DNA of 7,329 bases, taken from positions 1 through 7,329 of the forward strand of contig JALNWG010000054.1 of assembly GCA_023231005.1 (NCBI GenBank), in the 5' to 3' direction. Both the position numbers and the translations under genes were made by a program. Below, one piece after another: positions 1-7,199 of this stretch. The stretch's first letter is position 1. Every line of letters starts with the position of its first letter. This DNA is from Bacteroidales bacterium. Its GTDB lineage: Bacteria; Bacteroidota; Bacteroidia; Bacteroidales; FEN-979. The notes beneath the pieces are model-generated. The model did not search any database. It had not been told where the DNA came from and was given only the letters and a program-made list of their open reading frames with translations.

Positions 1-95
1 AAAAAATACCTGTCGATGCAGCTCTTTTGAGCAAATAAACAGTTTGTAAACAGCATGAATGCCATGCACAAACAAGTTGAAGTTTTCATCCGCAT
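1..95 (-). CDS. Secreted protein, N-terminal part only (runs off left edge)
   Basis: Read on the minus strand from an ATG at 95-93, or a second ATG two codons later at 89-87, the frame gives a short basic start (M-R-M-K-T), a hydrophobic stretch, and the ending L-F-A-Q followed by K-S-C. This is a typical Bacteroidota signal peptide with cleavage before Gln. About 31 codons are visible before the window ends, so the mature protein and its function are unknown. The frame stays open upstream of this start, back to a TAA at 371-369, so a longer protein cannot be excluded. I prefer 95 or 89 because a signal peptide should be N-terminal. The gene is divergent from the RHS gene at 435. Confidence 0.5.
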   Translation of the reverse strand, partial: MRMKTSTCLCMAFMLFTNCLFAQKSCIDRYF

Positions 96-434
96 AATTT
101 TAAGTGAATAATCACCAAAATAAGGGAATGAGGTTCGTATAATTAAATTATTGTTGCAGGATCGCTGATTGATATTGCACAGTTGCCAGAATTGGGGTCC
201 AGGCCGTTCGATGGGAAAATGAATCCACGCTTTACTTGTTGTGAAAACATCGACATGGTTTTTACTGGTATCCAAGCGTCGAATCATGGGACTAAAAATT
301 TGATTTCCAATGACAACTGATGATGGAGCGGCATTGAATAGTAATCTTTCATCAGCGATAAAACAACATTACTAATCAGGATCTAATTGATTATCTTTAC
401 AGAGAAGTATTGATCAACCATAATTTGAAGTAGT
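96..434. other. Divergent intergenic region
   Basis: This stretch of 339 bases lies between the leftward signal-peptide start and the RHS start, so it should hold two divergent promoters. I see no convincing Bacteroidota promoter (TTTG near -33 with TAnnTTTG near -7). The nearest match is TATCTTTA at 392-399 on the plus strand, with no TTTG at the right distance. On the minus strand TTATTTTG lies near 118-125, about 25-30 bases before the leftward start, and is also imperfect. The minus frame is open across 96-368, and a plus frame is open over 147-320; neither gives a recognisable protein. No tRNA or repeat was seen. Confidence 0.5.
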
Positions 435-3400
435 ATGAGATACAGTATCCGGATTGCTCAGCTTATTATTTTTGCCGTTCTGTTTTTTGCGGCAACATGT
501 GGATTACATGCCGAAACCCATGTTTTCCATCTCACCCAAGCAGTGGGAAGCAATATTGAAGAGATGACCATCACGGTCACCGGGATTTCCTGGATATACC
601 CAAAGTGTCCCGATGGCCCTACATCTGGAGAAAAACAGTATTACAAGTACCGCAGGGACCGTAGATTAATGGATTTCACCATTCAGGTTCATTGCCAGAT
701 TTTGGGAGGAGGATGTCATACTGGGAGCTATGACTACGGGGAGTTTCAGATCCAGTCAAAACAAGTGGTTGCTTTCACCGGACAGCCAAATTGCTATCCT
801 TACCCGATGGTGATAACTTCACCGCTATTATACGATGTTATGGATCAAAACACAGGCACAATAGATTATGAATATCATTATGTTGGGGAAAACACCATCT
901 TTCTTCAGGTTGATCTTATTCTCAGGGACATTGCTGCCTGTCCTCCGAACACACAGGGAAACGTCATGTTCGAGCTTACTCTCGAGCCGGAGTACATGCC
1001 TGAAGAAGCCTTACTTACAGCCCAGAACAATCCTGATCCGGATCGCCCCGACCAGGTTTACTGGGAAGATAAGAATTGTAAAAGTTGTTCTAAAAAGGGT
1101 CTCCCTTCATACCGCATCAATTCGACTACCTTTCTGCCTTCCTTTACCGATATCGATCAAAGTTACCATGATCATGGTAATGAAGTGAAATTCGAACGGT
1201 ATTTTCCAACCCCGGTTTCACCATTCAATTTTCTAAGACCTGATTTCCCTGCATTTGGAAAGGGGTGGGGACTTGAATATGAAACCGGCTTATACATTGG
1301 TACTAATAACCCTTTTGGCAGCTTCACCCCTGACTTCGCAATCTGGTTGCATCCCGACGGAAAAGAGGAACAGTTCAGTAAAAAGAACACAGTATTTTTG
1401 CCCGACCAGAAGCATTATCGTGACTCCCTCTTTTATGCAGACTCTACCGATACGTTCATCTTGCATGAGTTTAAAACGGCCCGCAACCTGTATTTCAGGA
1501 AAGCTCACTTTTTCCTGCCATACAATGAACTGTGGTATCATCTCGTGAAAATTGTTGACCAGGCAGGTATTACTGTGGTTGACATAGAACATGATACGAA
1601 TGATCTCATAACGAGAGTCACTGATGGTTCTGGCCGGCAAACGCTGTTTTCGTATAATTTGAAAAAACTTTGCAATAAAGTGACCGTTCCCGATGGCCGG
1701 TCGTGGACGTTCAATTACAATGACTCTCTCCAGATGACTGGCGGGACTGACTTGCTTGGAAATGTCATCGTCTATACTTATGATCCCCAGGGATATATTT
1801 CGTCAATGAAAGTCAACGATGCAATCGCCAGCTTCACTTATCAGTTTGCAGGGTATCTTGGCAGCATGCCTGCCATTCAGAGCATTACGAACCTCGATGG
1901 CAAAACAACAACCTTTACCTTGAATTCAATGAACGGGACCCTCACCTCACAGGATCCAGACGGATCATATAATGGTAAAGTTTATATGATGAATGCATTA
2001 ACGGGCAGTAATGTTGTTGTGATTGACGGCGGATTGACGACCACGAAAGAATACAATGCCGATAGGCTTCCGTTGAAAATTACCAATGGGTTGGGGGGAT
2101 TCCGGGTTTTCGAGTATGATTCATTGAACAACGTTGTCAAATATACCAGTGAGGATGGAATACCCTATCGTTTTACATATAATAAATCGGGGAGTGTAGC
2201 TTCATTTACCGATGCCTATGACAGGGCAAACCTGTATTATTACGATAGCAAGGGGTTTCTGGTTCATGTAAAAAAGCATGATAATACCGATAGGTATTAT
2301 ACATACAATGAAGCCGGACAAAGAACAAGTTATACAAATGCATTAGGACAAGCCGAACACTTTTATTATGACCAGACCGGGAAAATGAACAAATATGAAG
2401 ATGCTTTGGGGCGTGTTCATGAATATTTCCATGATCCTCTGACTACCCTTTTAACCAGTGAAAAAGACCCGATGGGCAGGATTAAGACTTATACCTATGA
2501 TAATCTCGACAGGCTTACGAAAACCACATTTGAAGACGGAAGCACGAATGAACTTTATTATGATTGTTGTGCTCAAACTGGATTCCGTAATGAATTAGGC
2601 AATCTTGCGGTGTATCCCAGGGATCCAGTCCTTGGGATGACGCGGTTCACCGACATGAAAGGTAACAGCAGTACACTGAATTACAACGCCAACGGCCTGC
2701 TTTCGGAGATAACCTTCCCTCCGGTTTCTGGCAAAACGTCAATAAACACATATAGTTATACTCCTTTCCGAAAAATTTCGGCCCTTACCGATGAGAATGG
2801 AAAATCGACTTTTCTAAGCTACGATGCCGCAGGTAATTTAAGCCTTTTTAAGGATGAGAACGGAAATGAAACCATATTTACCCGTTCGGTTGGCGGACGT
2901 ATCGAAAATATTACCATGCCGGGCCAGTTATACGGGGTCACACGGAAGTATGATGCGGTTGGATTTGTTTCAGGGTTTTTTAATGCAAGGCAGGATTATT
3001 CTGAGATCATTCGCAATGAATCGGAGCAGATCGTGAGTGTGTCTTCTGAAAATGTCAACTCACAATATGTGTATGATGCTGCCGGAAGAGTCAGCGCATA
3101 TTCCGGAAAGAAAGGCTTGGTGCAACTGACGCGAAATGCAGTGGGGAAGGTGGTTTCACAGGAATGGCCTGGAACCGGGGCCTCAACGGTGGTATATGAC
3201 AACAATGATGAAATCACAGAATACACTTACCCCGAGGGAGCCCTGTCGGTGAAATACCAGCGTGATAACAGGAATAGGATAACAGCAGTAATTATAAATA
3301 ATAATGAGACAATACGGTATACCCTGGATGTGACTGGAAACATTACAGAAATTAACCTTCCGAACCAGGTATTGACTACTATTGGATACGATGATAACGG

Positions 3401-4682
3401 CCAAATATCAACGATTAACCACAAGCGTGGAGGGATTACATTCATTGGATTCGAGTTTGTAAGGGATTCCTGGGGAAACATCACCAGTGAAACCCGTATC
3501 ATGCCCAATGGCACTGGATGCACAATCATCCCTGCCGATACCGGTGGTTTTTATCAGGAAGGAAACCAGATTACAAACTGGCAGAACAACACTTATGTGA
3601 GTGATGCCGATGGGAACCTGGTTTCAAGTTCAGGAATACAGAACTTCACACTGACACATAACAGCATTAATTTATTGACCTCCGTTAATTCTGGTGGTAC
3701 TACCACCAATTTCTATTATGATACAAGGGGATATGTTGATGCTAAAAGCAATGGATCTGAAAGTTATGAATGTCTGTATGATCATCTCGGGAGAATGATC
3801 CTTCGAAAAGATAGTGTTTCGGGGTATACCGATTATTTTATTTACGACGACCACAGACTGATTGCAATGCTTAACTCTGGCGGTACGTATTATTATCTAT
3901 ACAACCAGGTCGGTTCAACCTTTGGATTGGTTGATGCCGTCGGGAACCTCGTGAATGTATATAATTACAATCCGTGGGGAAAGATCACCTATCAGCAAGA
4001 GACGGTTCCCCAGCCGTTTAAGTTCTGTGGCGCATTGGGCGTAAGGGAAGAGCTTCCCGATTTTTACTGCATGAAGCACCGGTTCTACAATGCATATCTC
4101 GGCAGGTTTCTTGAGGTCGACCCCCTGGGATATAGCGGAAGCAGCAATCTCTATACTTATGCCGACAATAATCCTTCCCGTTTTGTCGACCCGAAAGGAC
4201 TTTTCAAAACTGATTTCTATGTGTCCAACAATGCTAAATATCCTCCGGCACCAGTGGATCCACATCAGGTTGTCAAGACTCTCGATATGATCGCTACTAT
4301 TTGCGATGTTGCATCCAATTTCATTCCCGGAGCCGGGATCGGGCCGATTTTTGCTGATTGGTGGGATGGAACTGAAAAAAGCGGAGTTAAAACTGCTCAG
4401 GATATTGCCGTTTCGTACTTCACTGATGTATTCTTTGGATCTTTTTCAGAAGGACATGCCGGGGCTAAATATCTTGAAGGACAAATTGAAAAACACGGTG
4501 TGGATGTTATCGAAAACGTAAAAATAATCATTGGAGGGCTGGACAACGCTAAAAATGTTAAAGGAGTAGGCGATGCTCTTATGGGGCCTTCCGATGGCTC
4601 CACAAGTCCCGCAAATGCAGGAAACAACTCCATGGATTTTGATTACGGTGGCGTTAAAGGCGGGACCGTTATTCTTGAATAA
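435..4682 (+). CDS. Secreted RHS/YD-repeat protein, 1415 residues, unknown C-terminal tip
   Basis: A signal peptide (residues 1-26: basic start, hydrophobic run IIFAVLFFAA, ending G-L-H-A) predicts export. Residues 27-220 are a Cys-containing domain that I do not recognise (Cys 58, 87, 94, 120, 169, then CKSC at 215-218). Residues about 228-285 resemble the segment that opens many RHS proteins (ERYFPTP, then FGKGWGLEYE). From about 390 to 1220 come many YD repeats, for example YTYDPQG, YYYDSKG, YTYDNLDR, YVYDAAGR, YYDTRGY; in the family these build a hollow beta-cocoon shell. The core ends with GRFLEVDPLG (1223-1232), NLYTYADNNP and VDPKGL (1251-1256). The paired Asp-Pro motifs (D1229, D1252) match the site where RHS proteins cut off their C-terminal tip. 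The tip (1257-1415) has an amphipathic Gly/Pro segment near 1285-1310 and no recognised toxin motif. There is no T9SS sorting domain on this protein. A polymorphic toxin is one possibility; a surface or adhesion protein is another. Confidence 0.93.
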   Translation: MRYSIRIAQLIIFAVLFFAATCGLHAETHVFHLTQAVGSNIEEMTITVTGISWIYPKCPDGPTSGEKQYYKYRRDRRLMDFTIQVHCQILGGGCHTGSYDYGEFQIQSKQVVAFTGQPNCYPYPMVITSPLLYDVMDQNTGTIDYEYHYVGENTIFLQVDLILRDIAACPPNTQGNVMFELTLEPEYMPEEALLTAQNNPDPDRPDQVYWEDKNCKSCSKKGLPSYRINSTTFLPSFTDIDQSYHDHGNEVKFERYFPTPVSPFNFLRPDFPAFGKGWGLEYETGLYIGTNNPFGSFTPDFAIWLHPDGKEEQFSKKNTVFLPDQKHYRDSLFYADSTDTFILHEFKTARNLYFRKAHFFLPYNELWYHLVKIVDQAGITVVDIEHDTNDLITRVTDGSGRQTLFSYNLKKLCNKVTVPDGRSWTFNYNDSLQMTGGTDLLGNVIVYTYDPQGYISSMKVNDAIASFTYQFAGYLGSMPAIQSITNLDGKTTTFTLNSMNGTLTSQDPDGSYNGKVYMMNALTGSNVVVIDGGLTTTKEYNADRLPLKITNGLGGFRVFEYDSLNNVVKYTSEDGIPYRFTYNKSGSVASFTDAYDRANLYYYDSKGFLVHVKKHDNTDRYYTYNEAGQRTSYTNALGQAEHFYYDQTGKMNKYEDALGRVHEYFHDPLTTLLTSEKDPMGRIKTYTYDNLDRLTKTTFEDGSTNELYYDCCAQTGFRNELGNLAVYPRDPVLGMTRFTDMKGNSSTLNYNANGLLSEITFPPVSGKTSINTYSYTPFRKISALTDENGKSTFLSYDAAGNLSLFKDENGNETIFTRSVGGRIENITMPGQLYGVTRKYDAVGFVSGFFNARQDYSEIIRNESEQIVSVSSENVNSQYVYDAAGRVSAYSGKKGLVQLTRNAVGKVVSQEWPGTGASTVVYDNNDEITEYTYPEGALSVKYQRDNRNRITAVIINNNETIRYTLDVTGNITEINLPNQVLTTIGYDDNGQISTINHKRGGITFIGFEFVRDSWGNITSETRIMPNGTGCTIIPADTGGFYQEGNQITNWQNNTYVSDADGNLVSSSGIQNFTLTHNSINLLTSVNSGGTTTNFYYDTRGYVDAKSNGSESYECLYDHLGRMILRKDSVSGYTDYFIYDDHRLIAMLNSGGTYYYLYNQVGSTFGLVDAVGNLVNVYNYNPWGKITYQQETVPQPFKFCGALGVREELPDFYCMKHRFYNAYLGRFLEVDPLGYSGSSNLYTYADNNPSRFVDPKGLFKTDFYVSNNAKYPPAPVDPHQVVKTLDMIATICDVASNFIPGAGIGPIFADWWDGTEKSGVKTAQDIAVSYFTDVFFGSFSEGHAGAKYLEGQIEKHGVDVIENVKIIIGGLDNAKNVKGVGDALMGPSDGSTSPANAGNNSMDFDYGGVKGGTVILE

Positions 4683-4714
4683 TTGGTATTCAATTCATAA
4701 TAAAAGTGTACAAA

Positions 4715-5188
4715 ATGAGAACGATAATTTATTTTTTCATACTCCTGATCAATATATGGAGCGCAACTCTTTCAGCCCAGGTTATTTCATTAATTGACTA
4801 TACCTACAGTCCAAGAGGACAGATCAACTCGATTTCTGAGAACGGCATTTCCCTCACATACTATTACGATGCAGCAGGTAACAGGATCACCCATTCACAA
4901 ACATTGGGTGTCTTTCATCCGCAACACGAAAAACAGCAACTCATTATCTATCCAAATCCTGTTAAAAGCAGGATTAAGATTGAATTTGAACTCCTTCAGC
5001 CAGAGCAGGCAATGGTTTATGTTTTTTCTGTCAGGGGAGAACAACTCATAGCCATAGGGTATAAAGCAAACCAGTCAGGAAAGCAGAGTTATGAGATGGA
5101 TGTGACTGACCTTACCTGCGGATTGTATTCTGTAAGGATCGTTTCAAATTCATTTACTGGAACTTCGAAGCTTATCAAAATCGACTGA
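4715..5188 (+). CDS. Small secreted protein: one YD motif plus T9SS type A sorting domain
   Basis: I chose the ATG at 4715 because M-R-T-I-I followed by YFFILLINIW and ATLSAQ makes a textbook signal peptide; a GTG at 4706 would add three residues. Counting from the ATG, residues about 28-60 hold one YD-type unit (DYTYSPRGQI, then YYYDAAGNRI). Residues about 76-157 are a T9SS type A sorting domain: IIYPNPVKSRIKI, a VYVFSVRGEQL strand pair, DVTDLTCGLYSVRI, and a final KLIKID. Such domains direct a protein through the outer membrane by the type IX system, after which they are usually removed. The cargo here is only about 50 residues, far smaller than usual. The gene starts 32 bases after the RHS stop in a different frame and is probably co-transcribed. 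It could be a secreted partner of the RHS protein, or the surviving tail of a larger RHS gene that shrank by deletion. It does not look like a cytoplasmic immunity protein. Confidence 0.85.
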   Translation: MRTIIYFFILLINIWSATLSAQVISLIDYTYSPRGQINSISENGISLTYYYDAAGNRITHSQTLGVFHPQHEKQQLIIYPNPVKSRIKIEFELLQPEQAMVYVFSVRGEQLIAIGYKANQSGKQSYEMDVTDLTCGLYSVRIVSNSFTGTSKLIKID

Positions 5189-5478
5189 CCTTGACGCAGC
5201 AACATGATTACCCCAAACACCCTTGGCTCCATCATAAACAGCTCCGGTTTTCTGGAGCTACCGCCCTTTGAAAAATTATAGGTAATTTAGCTTATGAAAA
5301 TTCCTGATTATGTAACAACGAGGTAATGGAACCGGCGTTAAATGGAGATGTTCATTTGGTTGACGACGTTGAATCAATAAACGAATAGTTATGACACGGC
5401 AACAAGCAGAAATACAATAGCAAAAAGTATTTCTTCAGCCCGGATGCACCTGCTTTAAACCTTTCAACATTTCAAACA
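5189..5478. other. Intergenic stretch before the truncated RecQ-PRTase gene
   Basis: The 290 bases hold the hairpin at 5240-5259 and otherwise nothing I recognise. A 20-codon frame (5326-5388, starting M-E-P-A-L-N-G-D) and a 9-codon frame from ATG 5391 are too short to support as genes. The frame of the RecQ-PRTase remnant is blocked by TAG at 5386-5388 and TGA at 5392-5394, and open from 5395. The 28 codons from 5395 to 5478 do not resemble a RecQ helicase or winged-helix region. The break that removed the RecQ motor therefore probably lies within about 5395-5490, and the rest of this stretch is foreign or rearranged sequence. Confidence 0.5.
5240..5259 (+). terminator. Possible transcription terminator hairpin after the RHS unit
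   Basis: AGCTCCGG and CTGGAGCT pair as an 8-bp stem (one G-T wobble) around a TTTT loop, 51 bases after the stop of the small T9SS protein. The placement and the tight loop suit a terminator. The expected run of T does not follow (next bases are ACCGCCCTTTG), so termination is uncertain and it may be only a chance hairpin. Confidence 0.35.
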
Positions 5479-6216
5479 TTGAGAAATGCACAAAATCAGG
5501 AGTTGGAAAGGATGCTGGAATATACTGACATTACTTCGTGCCGTATGCAGTATTTATGTAATTACCTTGGCGATGTAAAACAGACATCTTGCGGTATTTG
5601 TGATAATGATACGAAGCAACATTTGAACGTAGTAAACAGCGAAGTAATGGTTCAAAAACTTCTGGAGTTCAGGGAAACATTTTTTCCTGTTTTGGAAGTA
5701 GAAACCCAGCGTAGTAATATCATTAACGGTGTGGCTGCTTCATATTACGGTGTTTCTAATGTTGGTACTGCTTTGCGACATTCCAAATACGAAGGTGGGG
5801 GGGATTTTCCCGATTGGCTTTTGCGTTTAACGTTAAAAGCATATAGAAAATACTACGGAGACCCAAAGATAGATTTGATTGTATATGTGCCGCCGACCGA
5901 ATCAGGAGATTTGGTGAAAAATTTTGCAGAGAAAGTATCTTCGGCCCTGAAAATTCCGATTTCTCATAAACTGATTAAAACATCACCAACTGCGCCACAG
6001 AAGGAATTTCAAAGTGGTATTTCAAAGAAAGATAATGTGCATGGAAAATTTATATATCAAAATCCCGGGGAAATTGTTGGAAAAAGTATTTTATTAGTAG
6101 ATGACATTTTCGATAGTGGGTATACTATCAAGGAAATAGGTCAATATTTGACAAACGTTGGCGTAATACGTATTGCTCCTTTAGTAATTGCAAGAACCGT
6201 TGGAGGTGATATTTAA
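5479..6216 (+). pseudogene. RecQ helicase C-terminal remnant fused to ComF-like phosphoribosyltransferase
   Basis: The first 45 residues match the zinc-binding end of RecQ helicases: ELERMLEYTDITSC, CRMQYLCNYLGD, then CGICDND (Cys 21, 27, 38, 41). The DEAD-box motor and RecQ-core helicase domain that should precede it are absent, and the only upstream starts are a TTG at 5479 and open sequence back to 5395. The usual fourth zinc Cys (CGxCDxC) is Asp44 here. Residues about 80-245 form a PRTase: YYGVSNVGTALRHSKYE, GGGDFPDWLL, LIVYVPPTESGDLVKNFA (131-150), then the phosphate-binding loop ILLVDDIFDSGYT (204-216), ending PLVIARTVGGD. Such RecQ-PRTase fusions are, as far as I recall, long single proteins in Bacteroidota. 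The PRTase part is intact with all visible motifs, so a separate PRTase product is possible, but its start codon is weak and no Shine-Dalgarno site is evident. The DprA-like gene follows after 12 bases. Confidence 0.83.
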
Positions 6217-6228
6217 AAATATTGAAAA

Positions 6229-7018
6229 ATGAACGAATACATTGACAAAACATATTGGATTGCGGTAGCTCATTTACCCAAGTGGAATACAGAAAGGACC
6301 AATCGCTTTATCATTCAGATAATCCATAAAAATAAAATGTCGTGGGCTGATTTTTTTGAACTGGATAAAAAGGGATGGAAGGAATTATTTGCTTTTACCT
6401 CAAGGAATTCTCACGTTCCAGTCTGGTTTTAAAAAGTATTACGGCCCCATAGTAAATGGGGATGTTTTGGTATTAAGCACATTTTTTCCAAAAGCAGGTT
6501 GGGATGTTGGATTGGCAATGGCAAGAAATGCTTACATATATGGATTGGCAAAGGAAATATACGTCGCAGAATCAGACAGTAAAGGCGGAACCTGGGAAGG
6601 TGCCATGGATGGATTGAAACGACAACGCAAAATCTATGTCAGATATCCTGAATCAAAGGAGAAAAACGCCAATTTAAAATTGATTGAATTAGGTGCATTG
6701 TCTGTAAACATGGATGGAAAAATTGTAGGTCCAAAAGAGATGTCTTCAACAGAATTATTTGAACCAATCGCTAAGAGTGTAGTAAACGAGCCTCCATCAA
6801 TGTATGAAGACAGTAAACGTAATTTTGAAAAAGATATACTTGAATTATTAGACAAAGGCACATACATAACTAAAGAAATTTTACTGGCGTTGAAATTAGA
6901 TTGGAATTGTAGAAAACTGACAAATTTTTTAAAGAAGAATCCCAATATACAAGCAGTAGCCGGAAAGCCGGCAAAGTTCACCCGAAATGATATGATATCG
7001 CCTTCATTATTTGGGTAA
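6229..7018 (+). pseudogene. DprA/Smf-like (SLOG) DNA-processing protein, internally deleted and out of frame
   Basis: Two overlapping frames hold two ends of one protein. The first (6229-6432, 67 residues) begins MNEYIDKTYWIAVAHLPKWN and continues to GWKELF near 6390, like the helical N-terminus of DprA-family proteins. The second (open from 6356, ending 7018) carries LLLPQGILTFQSGFKKYY from about 6389, then GDVLVLSTFFPKAGWD, AMARNAYIYGLAKEIYVAES and KGGTWEGAMDGL. These match the second half of the DprA Rossmann-like fold (the SE-x-P, RNR-x-I and SGT-x-x-A regions of the family). The tail has a winged-helix-like stretch (ILELLDKGTYITKEILLAL, then CRKLTNFLKKNP). The first half of the fold, with the usual GSR and SG-x-A-x-G-x-D motifs, is missing at the join near 6385-6397, so roughly 100-130 residues are lost if the ancestor was near usual DprA length. 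The deletion also shifts the frame. It lies 12 bases after the RecQ-PRTase remnant, which suggests a former operon. A functional product is unlikely. Confidence 0.82.
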
Positions 7019-7199
7019 CTGGGAATGCTCAGAAGATAATTTAATAGAACAAACAGCGATTGGTTTATCTTTCAACCTGTTGGGCTGGGATACTCTATTG
7101 GCCTACAACAAAGAAGGCTTTGGTGAAGGTAGCGCTTTGGGCAGACTTGTTCAGTTTGTCCGTGGCCATATGACCAGCTATATATCCACTCGAACCGGT
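7019..7199. other. Junction sequence between the DprA-like remnant and the RHS fragment
   Basis: About 180 bases lie between the DprA-like stop and the point where RHS similarity begins on the minus strand. Both strands have an open frame here (plus 7011-7220; minus to 7095), but neither gives a recognisable protein. I suspect a dispersed intergenic element because the RHS frame runs into it without a plausible continuation. An imperfect 14-base palindrome around CATATG lies at 7163-7176 and a perfect 8-base palindrome (AACCGGTT) at 7193-7200, right at the edge of the RHS similarity. Confidence 0.35.

Noticed and set aside
392..399. TATCTTTA as a -7 element for the RHS gene
   Set aside because: It lacks the final G of TAnnTTTG and has no TTTG at the expected upstream spacing.
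868..1640. Several open frames of 72-116 codons overlapping the RHS gene on both strands
   Set aside because: They are out-of-frame shadows of a clearly coding RHS gene and show no recognisable domain.
3183..4633. Minus-strand frames of up to 116 codons opposite the RHS core and tip, checked as possible antisense immunity genes
   Set aside because: Their composition mirrors the RHS codons and no start context or domain supports them.
5326..5388. 20-codon frame starting M-E-P-A-L-N-G-D
   Set aside because: Too short, no homology seen, and within a stretch that looks rearranged.
6634..6981. Minus-strand frame of 115 codons opposite the DprA-like tail
   Set aside because: The plus strand has clear DprA-family motifs over the same bases, so this is a shadow.
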